Positions 8,386 through 17,061 are shown, counted from the first letter of the stretch. The stretch: 64,000 bases of DNA from CAIWHR01 sp963713275 (GCA_963713275.1 CAVQLG010000007.1:308693-372692), one strand, 5' to 3'. Notes: generated by a model from the letters alone, not told the origin. A program made the numbers and translations.

Positions 8386-8814
8386 CCGCCCCGGGTTGCG
8401 TCGCCGTGGGCCGACGGCGGCAATCGCGGTCCGCGGGGAAGGATGGCCCCGGCGCCACCATGGCACCGGGCTTGTGAACAGCTCCGCTGCGCGCGCAGCC
8501 CCCGTCGCTGCGCTCTTCCTTGCCTAACAGAAGCATCGACCGAGCATCGCCGGCGGCCTGAAAGAGCGCCCGTCGAGCAGTCGGTGAGCCGGTAGAGCAT
8601 TGTCGCCATTTTTTACACATTAGCATGAGGTGTTTCGTAAGTGATTGTTATTGCTGTATACATTTCTGTGGCCTCGTTATTGCTTGCCATGACACCAAGG
8701 TCACCTCTTGCCGCAAAGGAAGCGGGCGCGCGAAAACTCCTGGGCGGCGGGCGCGGACAACGTGGCGACACGGCAGGTCGCAGCAGGTCGCGCGCCGGCA
8801 GCAAGGCATTGGCG
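8386..8814. other. Intergenic region before the PqqD-like gene
   Basis: About 430 bases that change from GC-rich to a short, more AT-rich stretch around 8600-8700. The AT-rich part (TTTTTTACACATTAGC, then GTTATTGCTGTATACATT) is the most promoter-like sequence here and may start the following operon. No RNA gene was recognised. Confidence 0.4.
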
Positions 8815-9108
8815 ATGGAACGGTTGACATGTCTGCAGCGAGAATGGCGCTCAAACGGCATGTGCTTCATCGAACGCGAGAGCGACGGCGAGGACGTGGT
8901 CTTGATCGATTCGCGAACGGGCCGCATGAGCGCGTGCAACGAGAGCGCAAGCATCATCGTCACCGAGCTCGAGCGGGGCTGCACGATCGTGAGCCTCGTG
9001 GAAGCGCTGACGAGCCGGTTTGACGTGCCCAACGAGGTCGCCACGCGGGACGTCAACGCGGTGCTCGACATGCTCGCGGCCGAGGGGCTGCTGGAGACGA
9101 GCGACTGA
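8815..9108 (+). CDS. PqqD-family peptide-binding (RRE-like) protein
   Basis: The 97-residue protein fits the PqqD/RiPP recognition element fold: strands around CFIERESDGEDVVLIDSRTG, then NESASIIVTELERG, a helix with VEALTSRFDVP, and a final winged-helix element DVNAVLDMLAAEGLLE. PqqD-type domains usually bind a leader peptide and present it to a modifying enzyme. I chose ATG 8815 because the fold begins there; the frame stays open upstream without similarity. It is the first gene of a five- or six-gene set in one direction, which suggests it presents a peptide or carrier to the ATP-grasp enzyme encoded next. Confidence 0.75.
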   Translation: MERLTCLQREWRSNGMCFIERESDGEDVVLIDSRTGRMSACNESASIIVTELERGCTIVSLVEALTSRFDVPNEVATRDVNAVLDMLAAEGLLETSD

Positions 9109-9109
9109 A

Positions 9110-9343
9110 GTGGGCGACGACGACGGCGAGGCGCGACGCGGGCGTGCCGAGTGCCCGGCGGCGAGTAAGGGGTGCGGCGTCCGTCGCGCGTCGCGCAACC
9201 GCTGCGCAGTGGGTCGGGTCGCGGCGAGTGGCCGGCGGGATCACTCGCGCTGCGACGCGCGTGAAGCCGCCCGGGCGGCGATCGGGCGCAAGGGCTGTGC
9301 GCGGCACAGCAAGGCGGGACAAGCCTCGATCAGAGGCGCATGA
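9110..9343 (+). CDS. Possible small basic cysteine-containing protein
   Basis: This 77-codon frame starts at GTG two bases after the PqqD-like stop and ends just before the ATP-grasp gene. It is Arg/Ala-rich with five cysteines (AECP, KGCG, NRCA, SRCD, KGCA). It fills a gap that would otherwise be unusually long for this operon. No homology is recognised. High-GC DNA often has such open frames by chance, so it may not be a gene. If real, its place between a PqqD-like protein and an ATP-grasp ligase would make it a candidate peptide substrate. Confidence 0.2.
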   Translation: MGDDDGEARRGRAECPAASKGCGVRRASRNRCAVGRVAASGRRDHSRCDAREAARAAIGRKGCARHSKAGQASIRGA

Positions 9344-9359
9344 GTGCGAAGACGACGAG

Positions 9360-11525
9360 ATGCCAACCGCTGCGCATCGACGAGGAGGGGCGCTGCGTGT
9401 CGCGCTGACGGGGTTCGGGGGCCTCGACAACCCAGGACCCGGTGCGTCCGTCGCGCAGGCACTAAGACAGGGCTGGGGCGGGGATCTCGCCATCACCGCG
9501 TGGAGCTACGGCGCCTGCGCCATCGGCGCTTGGGCGCCGGGCGTGGTCGATCGCCTGCAAGTCTTGCCTTCACTCCAGGCCAGCGACGACGCGATGGTCG
9601 AGGCCATGCTCCTCGCCCATCAACAGGCGCCGATCGACGCGTTCATTCCCGGCGAGGCGGATGTCGCGATGGCATCCCGGGTCGCCGCGCGCCTGGCCGA
9701 GCACGGGATACGCTCGCTCTTGCCGCCTGCGCATCGCGTGGAGGCGCTTGCACGCCCGAACCTTGCCAAGTTCCTGCACGACGCGGGCATCCCGGGGCCG
9801 TTGACGATCAACGTGCCGAGCGGAACCGAGCTCGCGCCGCTCGCCGACCGCATCGGGTATCCGCTGTGCGTGCGAGGCATGCATTCGGGCGAGCAGGTCG
9901 TCTACAGCGCTCACCAGGCAACGGCTGTCGCCGAGCAGTATGCGGCAGGGAAGCAGCCTGGCGTTACGCTGCAGTATCGGGACACCGGCGATCGGTACTC
10001 GGTCGGCTTGGTGGCGTTCGGCGACGGGCGGTGCGGCGCCCCCGTCACGGTCAAAGTCGTCGCGTCGAACCTCGACGGCCGGACCGTCACGGGCACGATC
10101 GTCAACCTGCATGCAATCGAACGCTTCGCGCGCGACTTCGCTCACGCGGCAGGAATGCGCGGCGCGCTGACTCTGGAGATCGTTCAACCCTACGGGAGCA
10201 GTCAGCCGCTGGTCTGCGACGCGTCGTGCCACCTTCCGCCATGGTGTCAGGCGTCGCACTGGGGCGGAGTGAACCTCGCCGTGGCTCTGCTGCGCGAATT
10301 GATCGGGATGCGCCGCAAGGTGGGCGCGGCGCGCGCGGGGACGATGTTCGTGCGAGGCGTCGTCGAGTCGGCGGTCGCGATGGACGATCTCCTGCGCCTG
10401 CGACAGCACGGGCGTCTCGACGCCTTGGCCCGGATCAACGGGGTCGCGCATCCGCGGGGCAGTGGGATCTCGGGCCCGGGCGTGACCGTCGCGGTAACGG
10501 GCACCAGCACGTTCGACGTCGTCAATCCTGGGCTGGGTGTGGCGCGGGCGCTTCGCGAGGCGCCCGGGATCACGCGCATCGTCGGGCTCTCCTACGGGAC
10601 GCACGAATCGGGTTCCTATCAGCCCGCCCTGTTCGACGAGGTCTTTCGGCTTCCGGACCGCGGCGGGGTCGACGCGCTCGCGCAACGCATCGCCGAGATC
10701 CACGCGGCGCACCCCTTCGACGCGCTGATACCTTGCCTGGACGGCGAGCTGCCCTCGTTCATCGCAATGCGGAAGACGCTCCGCGAGCTCGGCATCCGGT
10801 ATCTCCTGCCCGACGCGAGGGCCTTCGAGCGGCGGGCGAAACGCAACCTCTTCGGCGGCAAGCTGAAGGAGGAATGGGGGGAGTTCGCGATCCCGCAGAG
10901 CCGGTTCGCGAGGAACGAGGGCGACACGGTCAAGGCCGTCGAGGCGGTCGGACTGCCGGCGGTCGTGAAGGGACCGCTCTTCATGTGCGTCGTGGTCAAC
11001 TCGCTGAAGGAAGCGCGCTGGGCGTGGCAGCACCTCGCGCACGCGGGTTGGCACGAAGTGATCGTCCAGCGCCGGATCTCCGGCCCCCACTACGCCACGA
11101 GCATGGTGTGCGACGAGGCCCATCGGGCGCTTTGCGCGCTTACGATCAAGAAGCTCGTCACCTGTCACCGCGGCAGCACGTGGAACGCCGTCCGGTCCCG
11201 GCAGCCCGAGCTGGAGGGGGATTTCGCGCGCTTTCTCGAGGAGCTCGGCTGGACCGGGCCGTGCGAAGGGGAGTTCATACGCGACGAGGTGACGGATCGC
11301 TTCTACCTGATCGAAGTGAACCCGCGGTTCACCGGCTGGATCTACTTCTCGGCTGCGCTGGGATGCAACCAGCCCGATCTGGCCGTCCGAGCCATGATGG
11401 GCGAAGCGGTCCTGCCGCCTGCGTCCGGGAACGAGGTGGCGTTCGTGCGCCGCATGACCGAGTTCCCCATCCGCCCGGGCCAGGTTGCCGCGCTGGTGAC
11501 GAAGGGCCACCTCCACCATGCTTGA
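9360..11525 (+). CDS. Tandem ATP-grasp ligase with a degenerate N-terminal half
   Basis: The 721-residue protein is built from two related halves, about 1-365 and 375-721. Each begins with a Rossmann-like pre-ATP-grasp segment (VALTGFGGLDNPGPG; VAVTGTSTFDVVNPGLG). This layout resembles carbamoyl-phosphate synthase-type ATP-grasp enzymes. The C-terminal half keeps the nucleotide lysine region (LPAVVKGP) and the metal-binding LIEVNPRFTGW (about 650-660). The equivalent N-terminal segment reads LVCDASCHLPPW and has lost these residues, so only the second half is likely to be catalytic. ATP-grasp enzymes join carboxylates to amines through acyl phosphates. The start at 9360 fits the first domain. 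The gene overlaps the decarboxylase gene by 8 bases. Confidence 0.75.
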   Translation: MPTAAHRRGGALRVALTGFGGLDNPGPGASVAQALRQGWGGDLAITAWSYGACAIGAWAPGVVDRLQVLPSLQASDDAMVEAMLLAHQQAPIDAFIPGEADVAMASRVAARLAEHGIRSLLPPAHRVEALARPNLAKFLHDAGIPGPLTINVPSGTELAPLADRIGYPLCVRGMHSGEQVVYSAHQATAVAEQYAAGKQPGVTLQYRDTGDRYSVGLVAFGDGRCGAPVTVKVVASNLDGRTVTGTIVNLHAIERFARDFAHAAGMRGALTLEIVQPYGSSQPLVCDASCHLPPWCQASHWGGVNLAVALLRELIGMRRKVGAARAGTMFVRGVVESAVAMDDLLRLRQHGRLDALARINGVAHPRGSGISGPGVTVAVTGTSTFDVVNPGLGVARALREAPGITRIVGLSYGTHESGSYQPALFDEVFRLPDRGGVDALAQRIAEIHAAHPFDALIPCLDGELPSFIAMRKTLRELGIRYLLPDARAFERRAKRNLFGGKLKEEWGEFAIPQSRFARNEGDTVKAVEAVGLPAVVKGPLFMCVVVNSLKEARWAWQHLAHAGWHEVIVQRRISGPHYATSMVCDEAHRALCALTIKKLVTCHRGSTWNAVRSRQPELEGDFARFLEELGWTGPCEGEFIRDEVTDRFYLIEVNPRFTGWIYFSAALGCNQPDLAVRAMMGEAVLPPASGNEVAFVRRMTEFPIRPGQVAALVTKGHLHHA

Positions 11526-12900
11526 CCTCAAGACCTACGTTCCGCCGCGCATCACGCCGCTCCCGTTCATCGCTTTCACCAAGCACTGCACGCGCTTGCC
11601 CGGCCCCGCGAGCCTCGAGCCCAACGACGAGTTCGTCCCGACCGAACTCGTTGCGCAGTACGGGAGTCCGCTGTTCGTCGTCTCCGAGCAGCGGCTTCGT
11701 GCCGACTTCAGGAAGTTCCTTGGCGCCTTCTCCGACCCGCACCTCGACACGTGCGTCGCCTACTCGGTCAAGACCAATTACCTTCCCGCCGTATGCTCGA
11801 TCGTGCGCTCGGAGGGGGCGTGGGCCGAGGTCGTTTCGGGCATGGAGTACGAGCTCGCCCGCTCGCTGGGCTTCCCGCCCGGGGAGATCATCTTCAACGG
11901 GCCGCACAAGACGCACATCGAGCTGGAGCGCGCGCTGCGTGAAGGGGCGCTCGTCAACATCGACAACTTCGACGAGCTCGACGCGGTCGAGCGGATTGCA
12001 GCCACGCTTGCCGCGCCTGCCCGGATCGGCGTACGCATCAGCTTCCACCACGGCGCGATGCCGTGGACCAAGTTCGGCTTCAGCGACGACAACGGCGACA
12101 GCCAGAGGGCCCTCGAGCGGATCGCCAGGAATCGGCAGCTGCGCCTCGAGCTGCTGCACAACCACTGCGGAACGTTCGTCCTCGTCCATTCGCTGTATGC
12201 GATGGCCGCCGATCGTTTGATCGGCCTCGCGAAGCGCGCAAGGGCGCTCGGGCTCGCGCCGCACATGATCGACTTCGGCGGCGGCTTTCCCTCGGCGAAC
12301 GTCCTGCGCCCCGAGTACGACTTGGCCGGCGGCAGCGTTCGCGCGGGCGACTTCTGGGGGCCCTATGCCGCCGAGATCTGCTCGCGGCTCGTCAAGGCGA
12401 AGGGCGTCTTTGGCGGCCGACCGACGCTGATCCTCGAGCCGGGCCGCGCCGTCGTCGACGCCTGCACGCAGCTCCTTTGCACGGTGGTCGCGACGAAGTC
12501 CGTCGACAAGAACGAGGATGCCGTCATCCTCGATGCGGGCGTGAACCTGGTTCCCACGGCCTGCTACTACGATCACGGCGTGTCACGGGTCGCCGGGGCC
12601 GGCGGCACGTCCCACCAGCGGCACAAGGCGGTGAGCGTGTTCGGTCCCTTGTGCATGCAGTCCGATCGGCTGCGCGAGAGCGTGGCCTTGCCGCCGCTTC
12701 GTGCCGGCGACATCGTCCGCGTCTCGCACGTCGGCGCGTACTGCCACACCATGTCGATGCAGTTCATCCAGACGCGGCCTGCCACCGTTCTCATCGGACC
12801 CGACGGTCCCGAGCTCATTCGCAGTCGTGAAGCGTGGCGGGACGTCTTCCGGCTGGACGAGCTGCCGGCGCGCCTGCGCGGCGATGGCTGCTCGTTCTAG
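11518..12900 (+). CDS. Fold-type III PLP-dependent decarboxylase (diaminopimelate/ornithine decarboxylase family)
   Basis: This 460-residue alanine-racemase-fold enzyme resembles LysA and related amino-acid decarboxylases. The PLP lysine is K85 in AYSVKTNYLP. Other active-site landmarks are HNHCGT (214-219), the phosphate-binding GGG (254-256), EPGR (307-310) and the C-terminal cysteine in GPLCMQSDRL (C379), which lies in the second-subunit active-site loop. The residues around C379 differ from the standard CESGD of LysA, so the substrate may be a modified or conjugated amino acid rather than free diaminopimelate. It is translationally coupled to its neighbours by overlaps at both ends. Confidence 0.85.
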   Translation: MLDLKTYVPPRITPLPFIAFTKHCTRLPGPASLEPNDEFVPTELVAQYGSPLFVVSEQRLRADFRKFLGAFSDPHLDTCVAYSVKTNYLPAVCSIVRSEGAWAEVVSGMEYELARSLGFPPGEIIFNGPHKTHIELERALREGALVNIDNFDELDAVERIAATLAAPARIGVRISFHHGAMPWTKFGFSDDNGDSQRALERIARNRQLRLELLHNHCGTFVLVHSLYAMAADRLIGLAKRARALGLAPHMIDFGGGFPSANVLRPEYDLAGGSVRAGDFWGPYAAEICSRLVKAKGVFGGRPTLILEPGRAVVDACTQLLCTVVATKSVDKNEDAVILDAGVNLVPTACYYDHGVSRVAGAGGTSHQRHKAVSVFGPLCMQSDRLRESVALPPLRAGDIVRVSHVGAYCHTMSMQFIQTRPATVLIGPDGPELIRSREAWRDVFRLDELPARLRGDGCSF

Positions 12901-14590
12901 CTTTGCCGCTGACACGAGGCTCTTCGTCAGGGCGTGGCTCCGGGGCTGCGCCCAGATCGCATTCTGCGACTCGCCTTCGACCGGCCTGCTGCTGGTGGCC
13001 GGAATCACGCTGGCCGACCCGTTCGCCGGCCTTGGAGCGCTGCTGGGCGCCTTGTTCGGCACGGCCGTTGGCCGGCTGACCTGCGCCTACCCTCGAGAGG
13101 AGTGGAGCTGGGGGCTCGCGGGCTTCAACCCCGCCATCGTCGGGCTGATGGGGGGAGGGTTCTTCGCAGCCGGGGAGGGGAGGTTCGCCGTCTTGGGTGC
13201 CGCGTTGGCCGCCAGCGTGGCGCTGGACGTCTCGTTCCGTCGCTTGCTTGCGCGCTGCCGGCTGCCCGCTCTGTCGAGCGGCGCGGCAGCGGCGGTCTAC
13301 GCCACATCGTTCCTCCTCGCTCCGACTGGGGCGTGGTTCTGGATCGACGCAGCCGTGACCGACTTCATGCCCTACGGGCTTTTTGGCGCAGCCCTGATCC
13401 TGCTTGCGACGGCGATCCAGTCGCCGTTCGCCGCGATCTGGGCGTGGCTGCTCGCCGCCGTCGTTTGCATCGGCAGCTTCCTCGGCGGGCACGACCCGCG
13501 CACGCTCATCGGACTCTGGGGCATCACCGTCCCGCTGGCTTCGTTCGGTGTGCATGCCGTCTTCCTTCGCGGCTCGTTAGCCGGTTGCGCCGGCGGCACC
13601 CTCGCTGCACTCCTTGGCGCGCTGATCTGGATTGCATGGCAGGCCTCAGGCCTCGGCGACTGGCTGCCGCCGCTGGTCCTGCCGTTCATTCTCGGCGTCT
13701 GGCTTTCGATGCAGGCGATGCGCACCCTCGCGGCGCTCCCGGCGGTGCAGCCGGCCCGCTGGCGTGTGATGCGGAGGGTGCTGACCGCCCGGCGAGGGGG
13801 GCGCGAGGTCGCGGCGCTCGTTCAGGGCACGGGCGACGTTCCCGTTTCCGGATTCGTCAGTGGGGCCTGGCTCGACCCGCAAACGCCACGCGCCGCCTTC
13901 GAAGGCGACCGGCTGCGTCTTTCGCCGCGGATTCGCCAGACGTTCTGGGACGCTTCGGCGCGCCTGCGCCTGGAGGCCAGGCAACTGCGTGACGGTCCGC
14001 TGTGGCGGCGCACGGCCCGGCTGCAGGCAGCGGGATGGATCGGCACGGTGATCGTACAGGATGTCGTGCGGCCCCCGGACCACGAGGAGGGCCGCGCGGA
14101 GCTGGCGCTGCATGGCACCCTCGACCGCGCACGCTGCCTCGACTGCGGCGCAGCGTGTCCCTGGCCGCCGATGGCCGTGTGGCGGCGCTGCGATCTGCGC
14201 TGCACGAACTGCCAGGGTCCGATGAGCCCGGGGATCACCCCCTTCGGCGGAGCGCTCGACCACGCGGTTGCGAGGCGCTTGGAAGACGTCGCGACAAGGT
14301 GCGGCCTCGTGCTGGTGCTCGGCGCCGAGGCCGTCGAGCCCGCGACGCTTGGGTTTCTCGAGCGGGTGCGCGATGCCGGCGGCGTCGTGGCGTTCGTCTC
14401 GGGCGGCGGAGCCGGTTATCCGCGTCGCCCCGCGGACATCTCGCTTGCAGAACCTCCAGAGGCGTTCCTGGCGTTTCTCGAGCGGAGCCTTGGCGTCGCG
14501 CGTTGTCTTGCTCGCGGGGCATCGCCGGAGAGGCGAACGGCGCGCGCGCCGGACAGCGCCACGAAGCAGGGCGGGGCAACCGCCAGGTGA
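12884..14590 (+). CDS. Urea-transporter domain fused to a degenerate Sir2-like domain
   Basis: The 568-residue product has an N-terminal membrane part (about 30-290). It shows two internally repeated halves typical of urea transporters: WGLAGFNPAIVGL at 76-88 and LIGLWGITVPLASF at 208-221. Residues about 300-540 are soluble and align with the second half of Sir2 deacylases: VIVQDV, then ELALHGTLDRARCLDCG, a zinc ribbon (C418, C421, C440, C443), MSPGITPFGGAL in place of the FGE loop, and LVLVLGAEAVEPAT in place of the GTSL segment. The NAD-contact motif GAGISxxSGIPDFR reads GTGDVPVSGFVSGA, and the catalytic NxDxxH is not conserved, so sirtuin activity is doubtful. The ATG at 12884 overlaps the previous stop by 17 bases. 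Confidence 0.75.
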   Translation: MAARSSFAADTRLFVRAWLRGCAQIAFCDSPSTGLLLVAGITLADPFAGLGALLGALFGTAVGRLTCAYPREEWSWGLAGFNPAIVGLMGGGFFAAGEGRFAVLGAALAASVALDVSFRRLLARCRLPALSSGAAAAVYATSFLLAPTGAWFWIDAAVTDFMPYGLFGAALILLATAIQSPFAAIWAWLLAAVVCIGSFLGGHDPRTLIGLWGITVPLASFGVHAVFLRGSLAGCAGGTLAALLGALIWIAWQASGLGDWLPPLVLPFILGVWLSMQAMRTLAALPAVQPARWRVMRRVLTARRGGREVAALVQGTGDVPVSGFVSGAWLDPQTPRAAFEGDRLRLSPRIRQTFWDASARLRLEARQLRDGPLWRRTARLQAAGWIGTVIVQDVVRPPDHEEGRAELALHGTLDRARCLDCGAACPWPPMAVWRRCDLRCTNCQGPMSPGITPFGGALDHAVARRLEDVATRCGLVLVLGAEAVEPATLGFLERVRDAGGVVAFVSGGGAGYPRRPADISLAEPPEAFLAFLERSLGVARCLARGASPERRTARAPDSATKQGGATAR

Positions 14591-15630
14591 TCAAGGGCGC
14601 CGAACGACGGCTACTGCTGGGCGGGATCGCCCTCCTGGTGCCCTTGCTTGCCCTCGCCGGGTGGCGGCTCACGCATGGCGGGCCGCACCTGCCCTCGGTC
14701 GCGGATTTGGCCGACGGGCGATCGGGCCGGCTGCTCTTCCGCAGCTACAACGCGACGTGGTCCGATCTGGCGACCGGGGTCTTCCGCAGGTTCCCCGTCG
14801 AGGTGCCGGGTGACCTCCTGCTGCCGCAGGGCTCTGGCGCGAAGCGGGTGCCTGCGGTGATCCTCCTGCATGGCAGCGATGGCGTGACACGCCACCAGTA
14901 CGCCACGGCGCGCTCGCTTCTCGAGCTCGGCATCGCGGCCTTCGTGGTCGACAGCTTCACGACGCGCGGCGTGGACAACACGATTGGCGACCAGGGCGCG
15001 GTGACGCCGTATTCCATGCTGATCGACGCGTACGAGGCGCTTGCTCTATTGCGCACCCATCCCCGCATTGATGCCCGTCGCATTGCGCTCGTCGGCTGGT
15101 CGAAGGGCGGCATGGTCGCGGATTGGGCCTCCCGCGAGCGCTATCGGGTGCAACTCGCGACCGAGTCCAACGCCTTCGCTGCTCATGTCGCGTTCTATCC
15201 CTGGTGCGGGGAGCAGCACGTCCCGGTGAAGCTGACCGGCGCGCCGCTCCTCTACCTCGTCGGCGCCCGCGACGACTGGACGGGCTCCGCGCCGTGTGTC
15301 GATTACGTCGAGCGCGTCCGGCGGGCCGGATTCCCGGTGAAGCTCGTGCTCTACCCCGACGCTGAGCACGGGTTCGACTACCCGGGCCGTTTTCGCCGCT
15401 ACCTCGCCAACGCGGAGAGCTGGGCGGCCTGCAATTACATCGGGGGCGCGTCCCATTTCCGGGTGGTCGCGACCCGCGAGGAATGGCCTTGGTCCGAGTA
15501 CCGCCGGTACATCGAGCACTGCTCCTCGCCCGGCGCGCACGTTGCGTCGAATGCCGTCGCGCGGCGCGACGCGGCGCGGGTGCTCCGGGAATTCCTCGCC
15601 GAGGCGCTGAACCTCCGCTCAGGATCCTGA
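14587..15630 (+). CDS. Membrane-anchored dienelactone-hydrolase-type alpha/beta hydrolase
   Basis: The 347-residue protein starts at a GTG that overlaps the previous stop by four bases. An N-terminal helix (about 8-25) anchors or exports it. The hydrolase core shows the oxyanion-strand motif LLHGSDG, the nucleophile elbow GWSKGG (Ser), the acid in LVGARDDW and the histidine in DAEHGFD, all in the dienelactone-hydrolase order. It probably cleaves an ester, thioester or amide outside the cytoplasm. As the last gene of the PqqD/ATP-grasp set it could release or mature a product. Confidence 0.8.
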   Translation: MIKGAERRLLLGGIALLVPLLALAGWRLTHGGPHLPSVADLADGRSGRLLFRSYNATWSDLATGVFRRFPVEVPGDLLLPQGSGAKRVPAVILLHGSDGVTRHQYATARSLLELGIAAFVVDSFTTRGVDNTIGDQGAVTPYSMLIDAYEALALLRTHPRIDARRIALVGWSKGGMVADWASRERYRVQLATESNAFAAHVAFYPWCGEQHVPVKLTGAPLLYLVGARDDWTGSAPCVDYVERVRRAGFPVKLVLYPDAEHGFDYPGRFRRYLANAESWAACNYIGGASHFRVVATREEWPWSEYRRYIEHCSSPGAHVASNAVARRDAARVLREFLAEALNLRSGS

Positions 15631-15793
15631 TGCGAGCGTCTTCCGGCCCTGCGGTGCCGTCGAGGTGCGCCGAGCCGTTGCCTTGTTGCCCCGCCGCTCG
15701 CGGCGCGGCATGATCGCTTCAACCGGGCCGGCATCGCCTGGAACTGGGTCGCCGAGGCGCGTATCCTCGCTATTGGACCCCCATTGGCGCGCG

Positions 15794-16390
15794 ATGCTTG
15801 CGCCGAGGTCGAAGTATCCGCACGTGCGCCACGTTCCCAACGCCCTCACGCTGCTCCGGTTCTTGCTGATCCCGCTGCTGCTGGTCCTGCTGACGCAGCA
15901 GCGGTACGGCGCGGCGTTCGCGGTATTCGTCCTATCGGCGGTGAGCGACGTCGCTGACGGCCTCGTGGCACGGCTCGCGAACGCGTGCTCGCGTTTCGGA
16001 GCGATCGCCGATCCCGTCGCCGACAAGCTGACCATGCTGGCCGTGACCGTCACCCTTGCCGCCCAGGGATTGTTTCCGATCGCCCTGTTGGTCGCCATCG
16101 TCGTACGGGACGCGGTGATCGTCGCCGGCGCCTTGGCCTATCACACCCTCTTCGGGCGCTACGACATGGAGCCCACGATCCTGTCGAAGCTCAACACCGG
16201 CGTCGCCTTCGTCACCCTGGCGACGGTGCTCGCCCACGCCGCTGGCCTCGTCGACGGCAACACCGCGGTGCGCGGCCTGTTCGCGCTGCTCGCGATGACG
16301 ATCGTTGCTTCGGGCGTGCAGTACGTGTGGACGTGGGGCCGGCGGGCGATCAGGCGCCGCGCGCAGAGCCACGTTTCGACGAAGAGATGA
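15794..16390 (+). CDS. CDP-alcohol phosphatidyltransferase (PgsA-like)
   Basis: The 198-residue membrane enzyme carries the full CDP-alcohol phosphotransferase signature: D52-x2-D55-G-x2-A-R60, G69, D73 and D77. It has six predicted hydrophobic helices. Enzymes of this class swap CMP for an alcohol such as glycerol-3-phosphate or inositol phosphate when making phospholipids. ATG 15794 was chosen because the first helix starts soon after (NALTLLRFLLIP). The next gene encodes a CTP-dependent CDP-lipid synthase, so the two may act in sequence. Confidence 0.88.
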   Translation: MLAPRSKYPHVRHVPNALTLLRFLLIPLLLVLLTQQRYGAAFAVFVLSAVSDVADGLVARLANACSRFGAIADPVADKLTMLAVTVTLAAQGLFPIALLVAIVVRDAVIVAGALAYHTLFGRYDMEPTILSKLNTGVAFVTLATVLAHAAGLVDGNTAVRGLFALLAMTIVASGVQYVWTWGRRAIRRRAQSHVSTKR

Positions 16391-16569
16391 CCTTCGCGGC
16401 GCGCCGCTTCTAGCGAACCGGAGTCGCGCCTCGCGCCGATCGGCGGTCCGGCCCGGGCAAGCGGGGACGTACGCGATTCGCCGAGATCGTAGAATAGGCC
16501 GGATCCCGCGTCTCCCGCCGGTCGCGTGAGGAAGGGCGGCGCCTTACGTTGCCTGGGGGGCCATGCCTC

Positions 16570-17061
16570 GTGGACGAGTTCGCGTTGAGTGCAAGGCTGC
16601 TGCTGCTGCTCGCGGTGGCAAACGCGGCGCCGATTCTCGCCAAGCGCTTCCTCGGGTCGCGCTGGAGCACGCCTCTCGACGGGGGCGCCCGTTTCTTCGA
16701 TGGTCGCCGGCTCCTTGGTCCGACGAAAACGCTTCGCGGCGTCGTGGCCGCCGTGCTCGCGACTGCCATTGCCGCGGCGATGCTCGGGATGCCGGGTGCG
16801 CTCGGCGCGCTCATCGGCGTCGCCGCGATGGGCGGCGACGCGCTCTCCAGCTTCCTCAAGCGCAGATTCGGCGTGGCGCCGAGCGGCAAGGCGACGGGAC
16901 TCGACCAGGTGCCGGAAGCGCTGCTGCCGCTGCTGGCCGTGCGCGAATACCTCGACCTGTCGCCGCTCGAGATCGGCGGAATCACGCTCGCCTTCTTCCT
17001 GCTGGAGATCCCGGTCGCGAAGCTCTGCTACCGTCTTGGTATCCGCGACTCACCGCACTGA
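16570..17061 (+). CDS. CarS-like CDP-archaeol synthase family (DUF46) membrane protein
   Basis: The 163-residue protein has four to five hydrophobic helices. It carries the family motifs PLDGGARFFDGRRLLGPTKTLRG near residue 35-55 and GDALSSFLKRRFGVAPSGKATGLDQVPEAL near 95-125. In archaea this family activates archaetidic acid with CTP. Bacterial members exist, with undefined roles. I favour the GTG at 16570; a TTG at 16549 is also possible. It lies next to a CDP-alcohol phosphatidyltransferase, which supports a lipid-headgroup role. Confidence 0.82.
   Translation: MDEFALSARLLLLLAVANAAPILAKRFLGSRWSTPLDGGARFFDGRRLLGPTKTLRGVVAAVLATAIAAAMLGMPGALGALIGVAAMGGDALSSFLKRRFGVAPSGKATGLDQVPEALLPLLAVREYLDLSPLEIGGITLAFFLLEIPVAKLCYRLGIRDSPH

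Noticed and set aside
9344..12220. 958-codon open frame overlapping the ATP-grasp and decarboxylase genes
   Set aside because: Arg/Ala-rich composition with no domain; the overlapping frame has clear ATP-grasp and PLP-enzyme motifs, so this is a high-GC shadow.
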